A stretch of DNA of 64,000 nucleotides from the NCBI RefSeq assembly GCF_024346955.1, contig NZ_AP024883.1:1798001-1862000 (forward strand). Direction: 5' to 3'. Source of the stretch: Vibrio mangrovi. Its GTDB lineage: Bacteria; Pseudomonadota; Gammaproteobacteria; Enterobacterales; Vibrionaceae. Positions 46,347 to 55,611 of the stretch are shown here, piece by piece. Both the position numbers and the translations under genes were made by a program. Under the pieces are notes generated by a model, which worked only from the letters and a program-made list of their open reading frames with translations, was not told the origin of the DNA and ran no database searches. The stretch's first letter is position 1; each line of letters starts with the position of its first letter.

Positions 46347-46796
46347 ATGGAAAAATTTGCTCCGGGCAGTGAAGTGCGGGTCATCCGTTCAATCCGTAAT
46401 GACGGCAGTATTCATGATCTGGAAAAAGGGGAACTGCTGATCCCGGCAGGAACCATCGGTATAGTCCGGAGTTATGGCTACTTTCTGCAAACTCAGTTGA
46501 TCTATCAGGTGTTTATTCCACAGCTTAACCGTGTGATTGGCGTCAGAGACTCCGAAGTTATTGATGCAACGCTGGCATGGGTACCGTGTTTGTTCCGTTC
46601 TCAGGATAAAGCAAAACTGAAATACAGTTTACAGATGTTTGACAAACGTCTGGCGAATAAAGGGGATGTTATCGAGGTCTACCGGGTTCATCGCAACCTG
46701 AAAGATGGCTCACTGGCGTATGAAATTAAATTCGGACCACATTATGTGCGGTTAGATGCCAGCGTGCTTGAGCCATTGTCTTCAACCGCACTTTAA
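46347..46796 (+). CDS. nifZ: NifZ, MoFe protein maturation factor
   Basis: 149 residues from the ATG at 46347 (AAGGAT upstream). The N-terminal SH3-like segment is typical (PGSEVRVIRSIRNDGS, LIPAGTIGIVRSYGYFLQ). NifZ assists formation of the second P-cluster. It follows nifW by four bases. A longer frame from 46200 overlaps nifW and lacks a start signal. Confidence 0.93.
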   Translation: MEKFAPGSEVRVIRSIRNDGSIHDLEKGELLIPAGTIGIVRSYGYFLQTQLIYQVFIPQLNRVIGVRDSEVIDATLAWVPCLFRSQDKAKLKYSLQMFDKRLANKGDVIEVYRVHRNLKDGSLAYEIKFGPHYVRLDASVLEPLSSTAL

Positions 46797-46826
46797 TCAC
46801 CGCAACGACAGAGGGGAAAACGTGTG

Positions 46827-47681
46827 ATGCAGACGTATCAAAAACACTATCCATATCAGAAACACTATCTGACCGCAAAGGTCGCCACTGATTTATTCAA
46901 TCTGAATCCTCAGTTGCTCTCTGAGCAGCAACGCCTTCAGGTAGATCGCCTGGTCAAGCGGGTCAGTCACATACAAAATGCAATATTACACAGCCGTGAA
47001 GCAGAGCAGATTGAAGTCACACCGCAGGAAGTCGAGTCTGCTTTTGCCCAGTGTGTTGCCGGCTATGCTTCCGTTGATGAGTTTCACATCGCACTGCATC
47101 GGCAGCACCTTGATGAATCTCAGTTAAAACAAGCGCTCAGTCATGAGATTGCCTGTGAGAAGGTGATGTCATTCATATCTCAGGATGTTCCGGTATTAGA
47201 TAAAGATAAAGCATTGGCTTATTTTCATGATCATCAGCAGGAGTTTTCCCGGAACAGTAGCTGGGAAATGAGTCAGATCCTGATTACCATCAATGAACAG
47301 TTTGTAGAAAATCACCGCCCGGCAGCTTTGCAACGCATCCGGGAAGTGAAAGAGCAATGTGATGTCTCCGCTTTTGAAACACTGGCCCTGAAGTATTCAG
47401 AGTGTCCGAGTGCGCTGTCCAACGGTTATCTGGGCTGGTGTGAAGAAGGTAAACTCTATCCGCAGGTGGTTTCTGCACTTCAGATACTGCCGACAGAAAT
47501 GGTCAGTTCACCGGTTGAAACCGAACTGGGATTTCATCTGGTTCGTTATCACCAGCATCGTCCCGCCCGCATAGCAACATTCGAAGAAGCTTATCCGTTT
47601 TTACAACAGAAGCATGAACAACGGGCCCGGCAATATTTGCAAAAACAGTGGCTACGTCAGTTAATGGTGATGAGTAGTTAA
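46827..47681 (+). CDS. nifM: NifM, parvulin-type prolyl isomerase for NifH
   Basis: 284 residues. An N-terminal helical region is followed by a PpiC/parvulin domain (SSWEMSQILITIN, YSECPSALSNGYLGWCEEG, SSPVETELGFHLVRYHQHR). It is required for active NifH. A GTG three bases upstream is an equally placed start. Last gene of the nifU operon; a stem without T-run follows (47690-47719). Confidence 0.94.
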   Translation: MQTYQKHYPYQKHYLTAKVATDLFNLNPQLLSEQQRLQVDRLVKRVSHIQNAILHSREAEQIEVTPQEVESAFAQCVAGYASVDEFHIALHRQHLDESQLKQALSHEIACEKVMSFISQDVPVLDKDKALAYFHDHQQEFSRNSSWEMSQILITINEQFVENHRPAALQRIREVKEQCDVSAFETLALKYSECPSALSNGYLGWCEEGKLYPQVVSALQILPTEMVSSPVETELGFHLVRYHQHRPARIATFEEAYPFLQQKHEQRARQYLQKQWLRQLMVMSS

Positions 47682-47952
47682 TACCTCAACCAGCCATAAC
47701 TGATTAAAGATATGGCTGGATCATCCAACAATTTAGATCTCTTCATTTACCGACTTTCCTTTTAACCTGATCCTCAAAGCATAAATTCAATAAACAGATG
47801 AGAACTCTTCAGAGAGTTCTTGCTATCAGTCACATTGCCTAACATTGAGTCACTATTTGTAATCGTTATCTGTTTTATTAATAACATTACTCCTACCTAT
47901 ACTTAAGTAGTCATTCATTACAAATAATAAAAATAAAAGAAGATGTAAAAAA

Positions 47953-48669
47953 ATGGGGAGATTTACACGTATGTGTAAGAGTTTCTATCTTGCCGGCGAT
48001 TTTGTTGGCAAGCGATTTGTGACCAATGATTTTATTATTAATGATTTTCTTCATCATAACTTTTTTACCAGACATACAAACTTTAGCAAGTATACAGAAC
48101 GGGCTCAGAAGGCAGTTAACCGGAAAGGGCGTTATACCATTCTGGCCGCAGGGATAATATTAAGTCTTCTGAACCTGCCTCAGGCTAATGCTGGCGATGA
48201 TCTGACCCGGGCCGGAGATTATCTGCATGTAGGCATTCCAATCACTGCGGGGATCATTTCAATAACCAAAGGAGACACACAAGGTCTGGCCCAGCTTGTC
48301 GAGGGTGCGATCTGGACTTCGGTTGCAACCACAGTTTTAAAAGAGACCGTCAAAGAAGAGCGGCCAAATGGAGAAAACGATCGGAGTTTTCCTTCTGCAC
48401 ATGTCTCTGCGGCAATGCAAGGTTCGGTATATTTGCATCTGCGCTATGGGCTGGATTATGCTGCCCCGGCCTATGCGGCAACGGCTGTGGTCGCTTATTC
48501 TCGTGTCGATGGTGAGTATCACTACTGGCATGATGTTATCGCCAGTATGATCCTTGCCGGAGGCATCCAGTATTCGATTTCAGAAATGGGATACGGCATC
48601 TCAAATCTAAGCCTGCTGCCTGTAATTAGTGAAGACTATTACGGCTTTAACCTTTCATTCAGCTTTTAG
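47953..48669 (+). CDS. PAP2-family membrane phosphatase (first copy)
   Basis: 238 residues. The three phosphatase motifs are present: KETVKEERPNG, SFPSAHVSA (PSGH type, with Ala for Gly) and YSRVDGEYHYWHDV. A hydrophobic stretch ILAAGIILSLLNLPQANA precedes the catalytic domain and looks like a signal or anchor, after a ~65-residue basic N-terminus. Substrates of the family are lipid phosphates such as undecaprenyl-PP or lipid A. The paralogue at 50823 lacks the long N-terminus. Weak ribosome site, so the start is uncertain. Confidence 0.75.
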   Translation: MGRFTRMCKSFYLAGDFVGKRFVTNDFIINDFLHHNFFTRHTNFSKYTERAQKAVNRKGRYTILAAGIILSLLNLPQANAGDDLTRAGDYLHVGIPITAGIISITKGDTQGLAQLVEGAIWTSVATTVLKETVKEERPNGENDRSFPSAHVSAAMQGSVYLHLRYGLDYAAPAYAATAVVAYSRVDGEYHYWHDVIASMILAGGIQYSISEMGYGISNLSLLPVISEDYYGFNLSFSF

Positions 48670-48770
48670 GCATCTATTGGCAGAGAGTAAGAAGTAAAGT
48701 TGACTCACTTTATTTTACTCCGTTACATTCATGGTTGAGGCCATTCATTACAGTAGTCAGGAGCCATGTC

Positions 48771-49001
48771 GTGAGTCAGAACATCAAACAAATCAACCCA
48801 CTGGTATGCCCATTATGCGGCCAGCCAAATGCCTGCCTAAATCTGTCAACCCGGGATGTCACTAAATCATGCTGGTGTAATGATCCCAACATCCGCTTCC
48901 CTGAAGGGTTGAGAGCTATGGTTCCGCCGGAAGCAAAAATGAAAGCATGTATTTGCAAGGCGTGTGCGTTGAAATATCAGGAAAGTCAGGAAAAAAATTG
49001 A
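48771..49001 (+). CDS. Cysteine-rich CWC domain protein
   Basis: 76 residues from GTG at 48771 with AGGAG upstream. Cysteine pattern CPLCGQPNAC, then SCWCNDPN, then KACICKACALKY, matching the Cys_rich_CWC family (DUF1289-like small metal-binding proteins). Probably binds zinc; function unknown. In Vibrio the family is common next to unrelated genes. Confidence 0.75.
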   Translation: MSQNIKQINPLVCPLCGQPNACLNLSTRDVTKSCWCNDPNIRFPEGLRAMVPPEAKMKACICKACALKYQESQEKN

Positions 49002-49290
49002 ACCGGCTGAAACCTGCGAATTAAACCAATTTTCCAACTCTGCCTATACTTGAAATAATTAAAAACAGAAAACCAGCTCAATCCGGTATATATACTCATT
49101 CGGACGATCAACTGAATAATCCGATGAAAGGTATATGCGGACCGATTAAACATTGCCGGACCTGAATTAAAAAAGGCTTCACTCTACATGACAAAAAATC
49201 TGGTAATAAAACTGAGTAAACACAGTATTGATCATATTGGCAGAGTTGGAAGTGGTCTGGCTGTTTGCCCCATGAGCAAGGGAATCGCAT

Positions 49291-50673
49291 ATGTATACCC
49301 AACAGGACAAAAAATCACAATCAAATCATCGTCAGGCTATATATCTACCTGTTACTCAAAGAGTGGGCAATAAAATAACCGGGCTTGTCGATAATCGTCC
49401 GGAAATAGCTGATGCCCTGACTACTCGTGAATCATTAAAAAGTACGCCGGCAGTACAACAGCGGAAAGTACATTCGATCCCGGGCAGCGCTGGGGCTGTC
49501 GTTCAAAGAGAACCAATACCTGCGACAGTCAACGGGATTAGTCATTTAGTCAAAATGGAAGGTAAATCAATTTTCAGGGGTACGGAGTTACCCGGAGAGA
49601 TTGTGCACGGACAACAACTGATTATCGAAACCAATGGAGCCAAACGTTCACGACGAGGCCCTAATCAGGAACGGTTTGCCCATGAGGATGAAGAAAGAGG
49701 AACACACATTTACCGATGGTATCGGGTATTGCAAGTTGGCCCTCATCGAATGCCGGAAGGTGTTTATGTTCGTGAAGATGCGATTCAGATCGGCGCAGAA
49801 TCCAACGGAGACATTGGTTTCATGCAAAATCATCCACCATCATTAGAAACGCGGGTGGGTGAACGGGTTCCTCATATGAGAACACCTGAATCCAGAGCAA
49901 TGGATCGTTTGTCCCGGGCTTTCTGGATTCCGATGATGGAATCATTACACCGAAGTGAATATCCTCCACACCTTGCCGCAACACTCATTGGCGGACGATT
50001 ACATATGCGAGGTAATTTAGGGGATCGGGAAATACCACAAGATCGTGACTGGGGCAAAGAATTCACTTCATTTGTGGCGGGAGAAAAATATGGCGGCCCA
50101 AAATGGGCTGTGAAGAAAAGAGACAAAATGAAGAGAAAATTACAGGGGCAGGCAGCGGGAAAATACCATCCTCCGGGCATCACAGATATGACAACGATGG
50201 CAGCAGTTCAGGCGGCCATCGTTAACCCTCGAAGCATTGACTTTGGCCGTGGTGAAGGAGAAAGTCGCGAGGTTGTTCACGGAGAAATGCGACTACAGGA
50301 TGAAATCGCTTCAGGAATCGGTGGCCGAGATCAAAGGATGCCTCGAAGACGGATCAGACAGCAGCATATTTCCGGTGTTCTGGAAGACTGTGCTTTTTGT
50401 CACTGGGCTCATGCCATATTTAATCAAGTCATCGGGGAAAAGCATGGTATTCAACTCACGTCTGCCGGGACTCATGGTGGCATTCCGGCAAAATGGAAGG
50501 CTCCAGAGTGGATGATTGCTAATCCGGAAGCAATGGAGATGTTTATCAAAAAACTCCATGCTGAAGGAATAAAATTTAAAGTGGCTGGTGGTTACATCAC
50601 GGTGTTGCAGGCACCGAAAGCTTCAGGAAATCTGCCTGATGACTCGGATTCAGATGATGAGCATATTAGATGA
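49291..50673 (+). CDS. Predicted deaminase toxin with eCIS-cargo-like N-terminus
   Basis: 460 residues. The first ~70 residues are polar and carry LVDNRPEIADAL, TPAVQQRK and GAVVQRE, the VDNRPE...QR pattern typical of cargo/toxin proteins linked to extracellular contractile injection systems. The C-terminal ~150 residues hold VVHGEMRLQDEI (His330, Glu332) and LEDCAFCHWAH (Cys367, Cys370). This HxE...CxxC zinc pattern belongs to the cytidine-deaminase superfamily used in polymorphic toxins, so nucleic-acid deamination is inferred. No signal peptide; the end is acidic (DDSDSDDE). No eCIS structural genes are in the window, and the immunity partner, if any, is not evident. Confidence 0.62.
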   Translation: MYTQQDKKSQSNHRQAIYLPVTQRVGNKITGLVDNRPEIADALTTRESLKSTPAVQQRKVHSIPGSAGAVVQREPIPATVNGISHLVKMEGKSIFRGTELPGEIVHGQQLIIETNGAKRSRRGPNQERFAHEDEERGTHIYRWYRVLQVGPHRMPEGVYVREDAIQIGAESNGDIGFMQNHPPSLETRVGERVPHMRTPESRAMDRLSRAFWIPMMESLHRSEYPPHLAATLIGGRLHMRGNLGDREIPQDRDWGKEFTSFVAGEKYGGPKWAVKKRDKMKRKLQGQAAGKYHPPGITDMTTMAAVQAAIVNPRSIDFGRGEGESREVVHGEMRLQDEIASGIGGRDQRMPRRRIRQQHISGVLEDCAFCHWAHAIFNQVIGEKHGIQLTSAGTHGGIPAKWKAPEWMIANPEAMEMFIKKLHAEGIKFKVAGGYITVLQAPKASGNLPDDSDSDDEHIR

Positions 50674-50822
50674 TATGTATCATCTCTAATATGTTCAGCA
50701 ACTAACTGATTCGCTACTCATGTCTGATTTCTTCAATAATGTTGATTATCAATATGGCGTTCCCCCTAATTCTGTCATATGCCTTATGTAAAGAGTCATC
50801 AATAATGCATGGCAGATAGAAT

Positions 50823-51377
50823 ATGAATAATATGGTTCGTTTCTTCTTGTTTTCTTTAACCTTTCTATTTTTTCTTACCACACCGAACTTGGTCCGCGCA
50901 GGTGGACAACTTACACATACCGGAGATATTGCTGAAATTACAGTGCCGCTCACTGCCGGTGTCATATCACTCTGGAAAGATGATACCGAGGGATTTTATC
51001 AGCTTGTGGAAGGTGCGTTATACACTGCTGCCGCCACACATACTCTTAAAGCCTTAACGCATGAAAGAAGACCAAATGGCAGTGGTTTTGATTCTTTTCC
51101 TTCCGGACATGTTTCGGCAGTCACGCAGGGAGCAGCATATTTACATTTTCGTTATGGTCTCGAATATGGTCTGCCTGCTTATGGTGTTGCTGCATTTGTC
51201 GCACACTCAAGAGTCGAAAGCCATAAACACTCCTGGTATGACGTGGGTGCCGGGGCAGTATTAGCTATCGGAATTCAGTATGCAGTCACAGAAATGGGTT
51301 ACTCATTGACTCAGGTCTCTGTATTACCTTATACCCATGACGATGAAGTAGGGATTATCGCTCATGTTCGTTTCTGA
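50823..51377 (+). CDS. PAP2-family membrane phosphatase (second copy)
   Basis: 184 residues with a signal peptide-like N-terminus (FFLFSLTFLFFLTTPNLVRA). Motifs: KALTHERRPNG, SFPSGHVSA and HSRVESHKHSWYDV. Close paralogue of the 47953 protein, sharing the tail pattern AIGIQYAVTEMGYSL. The two copies bracket the CWC and deaminase-toxin genes. Probably acts on lipid phosphates in the envelope. Confidence 0.82.
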   Translation: MNNMVRFFLFSLTFLFFLTTPNLVRAGGQLTHTGDIAEITVPLTAGVISLWKDDTEGFYQLVEGALYTAAATHTLKALTHERRPNGSGFDSFPSGHVSAVTQGAAYLHFRYGLEYGLPAYGVAAFVAHSRVESHKHSWYDVGAGAVLAIGIQYAVTEMGYSLTQVSVLPYTHDDEVGIIAHVRF

Positions 51378-51443
51378 ATCCTGAACCTTGAGGTTGTCTG
51401 GGGATATCACTACCATTGAATGAGTGCCTTTCGGAGATGAGAT

Positions 51444-52178
51444 ATGGGGAATAAGAGAATTGCCGTTCTGATTGACTCAGAAAATACACCTCACACAAAG
51501 CTCAATTCAATCATCGAAGAATTATCAGGTTTCGGGCAAATTATTGTGAAACGGGCATATGGAGATTTTTCTGCTGAACAACTGAAAAACTGGAAACAAC
51601 CATTAAATGAACTGGCTATTCAGGCCAGACAGCAATTTGCCTATACCTTAGGGAAAAACTCAACCGACTCATTAATGATTATCGATGCGATGGATCTGCT
51701 TTATACCCGGAGGTTTGATACATTTGCCCTGATTTCAAGCGACAGCGATTTTACCAGTCTTGCCACAAGGTTGAGAGAATCAGAAATTCATGTCATCGGA
51801 GTCGGTCGTTTGACAACGCCCACGTCATTTAAAAATGCCTGCAATGATTTTATTGCACTTGAGAACTTAGGTGGAGATTTGAGAGATGATACAGAATTGA
51901 ACGAAACACAACCGAGTGAGACTCAGGAAAGTGAGCGTGAATTATGGCGGCTCATGCATCAGGCCTGGCAACGTTACAAAAACGAATCGGGCTGGGCAAA
52001 GCTAGGAGAGGCCAGAAGTTACCTGAAACGCTTGAAATCGGATTTTGATCCGCGTAATTACGGTTTGAAAAACCTGTCTGACTTTTTTGACAGATTCCCA
52101 ACCCGCTACAATATCCGTAACAAACATTCAGGATTAGAGTTTCAATTAATCACCAAGTCTGACCGGCAAAAAAAGTGA
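51444..52178 (+). CDS. NYN-domain ribonuclease-like protein with OST-HTH/LOTUS end
   Basis: 244 residues. The N-terminal NYN (LabA/PIN-like) domain has acidic residues in AVLIDSENTP, TDSLMIIDAMDLLY and ALISSDSDFTSLATRLRE, which form the usual metal site. The C-terminal ~75 residues (LWRLMHQAWQRY, WAKLGEARSYLKRL, NYGLKNLSDFFDRF) are an OST-HTH/LOTUS RNA-binding domain. Probably an RNA-processing or -degrading enzyme. Strong GGAGATGAG upstream. Confidence 0.82.
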   Translation: MGNKRIAVLIDSENTPHTKLNSIIEELSGFGQIIVKRAYGDFSAEQLKNWKQPLNELAIQARQQFAYTLGKNSTDSLMIIDAMDLLYTRRFDTFALISSDSDFTSLATRLRESEIHVIGVGRLTTPTSFKNACNDFIALENLGGDLRDDTELNETQPSETQESERELWRLMHQAWQRYKNESGWAKLGEARSYLKRLKSDFDPRNYGLKNLSDFFDRFPTRYNIRNKHSGLEFQLITKSDRQKK

Positions 52179-52234
52179 AATCACTCGCACAGAGTAGTGA
52201 GAAACGATAACTTAAAAAACGGTTTTCTCCGACG
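52171..52234 (+). repeat. Short repeat S, copy S3
   Basis: Starts in the last codons of the NYN gene. Shares GTGAAATCACTCGCA and GGTTTTCTCCGA with copy S2 (56201-56265). Not followed by a P4-type RNA, so the element is separable from that locus. Confidence 0.45.
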
Positions 52235-52356
52235 TGCAGCTCAGAATTCTAACCAACTGCTCGGCATTAATTTTTCTTACATTATTCTGAGTCAATGAGC
52301 CAAACTGACTTAAGAAGTTTATGTTGATTTTGCATTTTACTCTCAAAGTTCTTAGT

Positions 52357-52379
52357 ATTGTGTTAACTATTCACACAAT
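52357..52379. promoter_or_regulatory. Candidate ParD operator
   Basis: Inverted repeat ATTGTGT (52357-52363) with ACACAAT (52373-52379), just upstream of parD; a further half-site CACACAAT abuts the start codon. Antitoxins of the ribbon-helix-helix type bind such sites in autoregulation. Confidence 0.55.
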
Positions 52380-52392
52380 AGAACATCACACA

Positions 52393-52650
52393 ATGTCATC
52401 TACTGAAAGATCTCGTACCACAAGCGTTACAATCGGTCCACAACTGGATGAATTTGTCCGTCAGTTGATAGCTTCAGGCCGTTATGGTTCAACCAGTGAA
52501 GTCGTTCGCTCAGCATTGCGTTTGCTGGAACGACAGGAAAAACAAACAGCCGCATTAAAAAATATAATAGAAGCTGGTGAAAACAGTGGGGAATGTGAAT
52601 TGTCTCTTCATGAGATTGCAGCAAGCATAAAACAGAAACACAATGTATAG
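52393..52650 (+). CDS. parD: ParD-family antitoxin
   Basis: 85 residues. A ribbon-helix-helix N-terminus (TTSVTIGPQLDEFVRQLIAS, YGSTSEVVRSALRLLE) is followed by a toxin-binding acidic tail. Its end overlaps the toxin gene by eight bases. ATG at 52393 is inside the operator region; upstream in-frame starts are less likely. Confidence 0.88.
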   Translation: MSSTERSRTTSVTIGPQLDEFVRQLIASGRYGSTSEVVRSALRLLERQEKQTAALKNIIEAGENSGECELSLHEIAASIKQKHNV

Positions 52651-52954
52651 ACTCTCAAATCTTGCCGCAAAAGATTTCGGGCACATTTTCGAGTACACCT
52701 TACTGAATTTTGGTGTCAAACAGGCCGATAGCTACACAGAAAGTATGCACAATGCACTACAAACTTTAGCGTTAAATCCTTTGATGGGATATGAGTGCCC
52801 TGAAATTGCTGATCACATCCGTCGCCATGACCATCAGAAACATGCCATTTTCTATTCTTACCAATCTCCGAATATTTTCATTCTGCGTATTCTTCATCAG
52901 CATATGGAACCACTCAAACACTTTTCTCCTGATTATGATGAAAATCTACTCTAA
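52643..52954 (+). CDS. parE: ParE-family toxin
   Basis: 103 residues of the RelE/ParE superfamily: RLSNLAAKDFGHIFEYTL, then GYECPEIADHIRRHDHQKH and the terminal FILRILHQHMEPLKHF. ParE toxins poison gyrase. Together with ParD it forms an addiction module inside the cargo island, which would stabilise it. Complete in length. Confidence 0.87.
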   Translation: MYRLSNLAAKDFGHIFEYTLLNFGVKQADSYTESMHNALQTLALNPLMGYECPEIADHIRRHDHQKHAIFYSYQSPNIFILRILHQHMEPLKHFSPDYDENLL

Positions 52955-53095
52955 TCATGACGATGAAACTTTCATGAAAAGTTAATACAGACAACGTAGT
53001 CTTAGATAGCAAAGCATTCTAGTCTTCATGGTAAAGTCGTCCAAGTCAGGCTATGGTTATTATCGATATGAACCTACATGAACAAGGGCGTCACC

Positions 53096-53767
53096 ATGAA
53101 AAAGTTTGCGGTTTTACTGTTATTACTTTCTGCCTATGGTTTGAATGCAGCTCAGATTCCACAGGTTGATGAATGTGTTATCAAAGATGCGTGGCTATAC
53201 AAGAACTATGACACACATCCGGAACAGATCCGGGATATCAAAACCGATTTCTTTTTACTCCGCTTTTCGAACTCTCCTTCTTTTTGTGATTATAAACGCA
53301 GCAAACATCAAGAAAATGATGTTCCTTTTCAATGCCAGTCACCCAGCACAAAATACAACCACTTTCAATGGGTTGTACACGGCTTGTGGGGTGAAAACCG
53401 ACAGGCATACCAGTCAGGTAACAACAATGGACATCCGCAATATTGTCAGGGCGATTTACCTAAGCTGAAGCTGACAGACATCAAACCTTATCTGTGCATG
53501 AGCCCCGGCACATCACTATTGCAGCATGAGTGGGAAAAACACGGAGCCTGTGATTTCGACTCGGCTCAGGCGTATTTTCAACAAGTCAAAGCTCTGCGTA
53601 GTCAGTTCGTGCTGCCTTCTGCCAGTCTTGACGCAAGACAAGCGGTAAGATGGATGAAAGCCAATAATCCTGCACTGGCAAACACCTGGCTCGATCAAAC
53701 CAACCATGAGTTCGGTATCTGTTTTACTACTAATTTTCAGATTATGAACTGTCCGCGCAAACGTTAA
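53096..53767 (+). CDS. Secreted RNase T2
   Basis: 223 residues with signal peptide (MKKFAVLLLLLSAYGLNA). Both catalytic signatures are seen: FQWVVHGLWGENR (CAS I) and LQHEWEKHGACD (CAS II), supplying the two histidines and the Glu/Lys pair. Cysteines suitable for disulfides are present. A periplasmic or extracellular RNase. Confidence 0.9.
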   Translation: MKKFAVLLLLLSAYGLNAAQIPQVDECVIKDAWLYKNYDTHPEQIRDIKTDFFLLRFSNSPSFCDYKRSKHQENDVPFQCQSPSTKYNHFQWVVHGLWGENRQAYQSGNNNGHPQYCQGDLPKLKLTDIKPYLCMSPGTSLLQHEWEKHGACDFDSAQAYFQQVKALRSQFVLPSASLDARQAVRWMKANNPALANTWLDQTNHEFGICFTTNFQIMNCPRKR

Positions 53768-53833
53768 TGATCTACCGGACGAGATAGCATCTACACCTGG
53801 TCCGGTAAATCAATTCAAGTAGGAGAAAGCACC

Positions 53834-54790
53834 ATGCGTAGCGGCTATACCAACGACTTCCTGCCCGGTTTTTTCATTGAAATGCCCACACCGAATCTGG
53901 CAGTGCAGGGCGACATACTCCAACCACCCGGATTACCGGAAGGGAAGGTGGTTGTTCCCTATATTCACTATTCATTACTCATGAGTAAATCGACGAAACA
54001 GGCTTTGTGTTCAGCAGCCAATGTTGATAACAGCAAGCAGCAAACCATTTCTGGTGCCAAAGGAAGAAAGTGGTTTATCGATGATCGGGTTGGCAAAGAG
54101 CATCAGATTATCAATGATGCTTATACCGGCACACCGTGGGATCGCGGACACTTAACCCGCCGTACCGCCGTCACCTGGGGCGATTACAGTACCGCTCTGG
54201 CCGCCAGTAACGATAGTTGTGCTTTTACCAATGCCTGTATGCAACACGAGAACTTTAACGAAGACGAATGGCGCGTTCCTGAACTCGCGGTCGCTAACTT
54301 CAATATGGCGAAAGAGAACAGACTGAATATCATGACCGGCCCGGTTTTCACACTTTGTGATCGTTTCTTTACCAAAGGTCCGGGATTTGATCCAGTCCGG
54401 ATTCCTTCCGGATTCTGGAAAACCATCACTTATGTTGATGCTAACTCCGGCGAACTGATCACCGCAGCTTATCTCTTCTTTCAGGATATCGATACCCTGA
54501 AAACCAAAAAGGCTAAACAACGTATCCAGCTCAGAAATTTCAGAATCACCACCACAGAGCTTCAACTGTGGACTGGTTTACAGTTCGATAAGCAGATGTT
54601 CGACAGCAATCCGCTCAAATTCTACTCCGGTCCCGAAGCGGTAAAAGTCACCCGGCTGAAAGATCTCTCAGATCCGACAGAAGCTCTGTTGGCCGCCGGA
54701 ATTGCCGAGACCGCAGTGATGGAAGAAGCCCGAACCCTGATCGAGCTGGATAAACTGTATGAGCTGATTGATGAACTAAGTTGGTATTGA
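53834..54790 (+). CDS. DNA/RNA non-specific endonuclease (DRGH type)
   Basis: 318 residues of the Serratia-nuclease/NUC1 superfamily. The active-site motif TPWDRGHLTRR supplies His and Arg, and the metal-binding Asn lies in MQHENFNEDEW. No obvious signal peptide, which is unlike secreted homologues. A ~70-residue C-terminal helical extension follows the domain. TAGGAG upstream. Follows RNase T2 by 66 bases on the same strand. Confidence 0.85.
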   Translation: MRSGYTNDFLPGFFIEMPTPNLAVQGDILQPPGLPEGKVVVPYIHYSLLMSKSTKQALCSAANVDNSKQQTISGAKGRKWFIDDRVGKEHQIINDAYTGTPWDRGHLTRRTAVTWGDYSTALAASNDSCAFTNACMQHENFNEDEWRVPELAVANFNMAKENRLNIMTGPVFTLCDRFFTKGPGFDPVRIPSGFWKTITYVDANSGELITAAYLFFQDIDTLKTKKAKQRIQLRNFRITTTELQLWTGLQFDKQMFDSNPLKFYSGPEAVKVTRLKDLSDPTEALLAAGIAETAVMEEARTLIELDKLYELIDELSWY

Positions 54791-54968
54791 ATTGGTGAGA
54801 ATTATGTAATTTTTACAGACCAGATGATAAGAATGAATACAACGCAGACACATATTTACTGATAGCCTATCTGACAGTATGTTGATAAATTAGACAAATA
54901 TTGATTTGATTGAATGAAACATCATATTTCTCATATAGCTAAATTCGAAACAGTCAAGGAGTGATGCG

Positions 54969-55535
54969 TTGTTTAAAATTGCAGTTATATATTTCACCAA
55001 AACAGATGTAACCGGTCAGCTGGCACAGGCTGTTATTTCAGGAATAGAGGAACATGAAGATGTCCGGGCTGTAGAGCATCGCATTCAGGGCAGAGAAATA
55101 GTTGAAGGAAGATTTGAAAATTCTGTTCTATTCGAATCTCTTCTTGGGTGCGACGCAATCATCATGGGTTCTCCAACATACATGGGAGGCGTTTCTGCAC
55201 AATTTAAAGCCTTTGCGGATGCGAGTAGTGAATATTGGTCTGAACAGCAATGGGCTGACAAAGTTGCTGCTGGTTTTACATGTGGTAGCGCACTAAATGG
55301 TGATCAATCGAGTAGTCTTCAGTATATGAGTACATTAGCTAGCCAGCACGGTATGTATTGGGTTGGCTTAGATGCCGCTCATGGTTATCGGGACTTCGGG
55401 CTAAACCGGTTAGGTTGCCAGCTTGGCGTCGTTGCCCAGTCAACGGATTCAATAGCCGACGAAATTGATATCGCATCAGCAAAATACTTAGGGTCAAGAG
55501 TTGCCAAACTGGTAAAACGCTTGAGGGCCGAATAA
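54969..55535 (+). CDS. Flavodoxin/WrbA-like flavoprotein
   Basis: 188 residues. TTG start with AAGGAG seven bases upstream. Flavodoxin FMN-phosphate loop at the N-terminus (VIYFTKTDVTGQLAQ) and MGSPTYMGGVSAQFKAFAD, typical of NAD(P)H:quinone oxidoreductase-type flavodoxins. Soluble. Not a nif-type flavodoxin (NifF), which has different motifs. Confidence 0.8.
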   Translation: MFKIAVIYFTKTDVTGQLAQAVISGIEEHEDVRAVEHRIQGREIVEGRFENSVLFESLLGCDAIIMGSPTYMGGVSAQFKAFADASSEYWSEQQWADKVAAGFTCGSALNGDQSSSLQYMSTLASQHGMYWVGLDAAHGYRDFGLNRLGCQLGVVAQSTDSIADEIDIASAKYLGSRVAKLVKRLRAE

Positions 55536-55611
55536 TCGCCTGAGAGAAAATCATATTGGCCAAAATCAGAACAGTAACTCATACATGATCTGACTTCTGA
55601 TAAAAAGTAGG

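Noticed and set aside
49188..49373. Small plus-strand frame before the deaminase-toxin gene
   Set aside because: It overlaps the toxin start in another frame and has no recognisable feature or ribosome site.
54969..55535. Flavodoxin gene as nifF
   Set aside because: Its motifs match WrbA/quinone-oxidoreductase flavodoxins, it starts with TTG, and no NifA/sigma-54 site precedes it.
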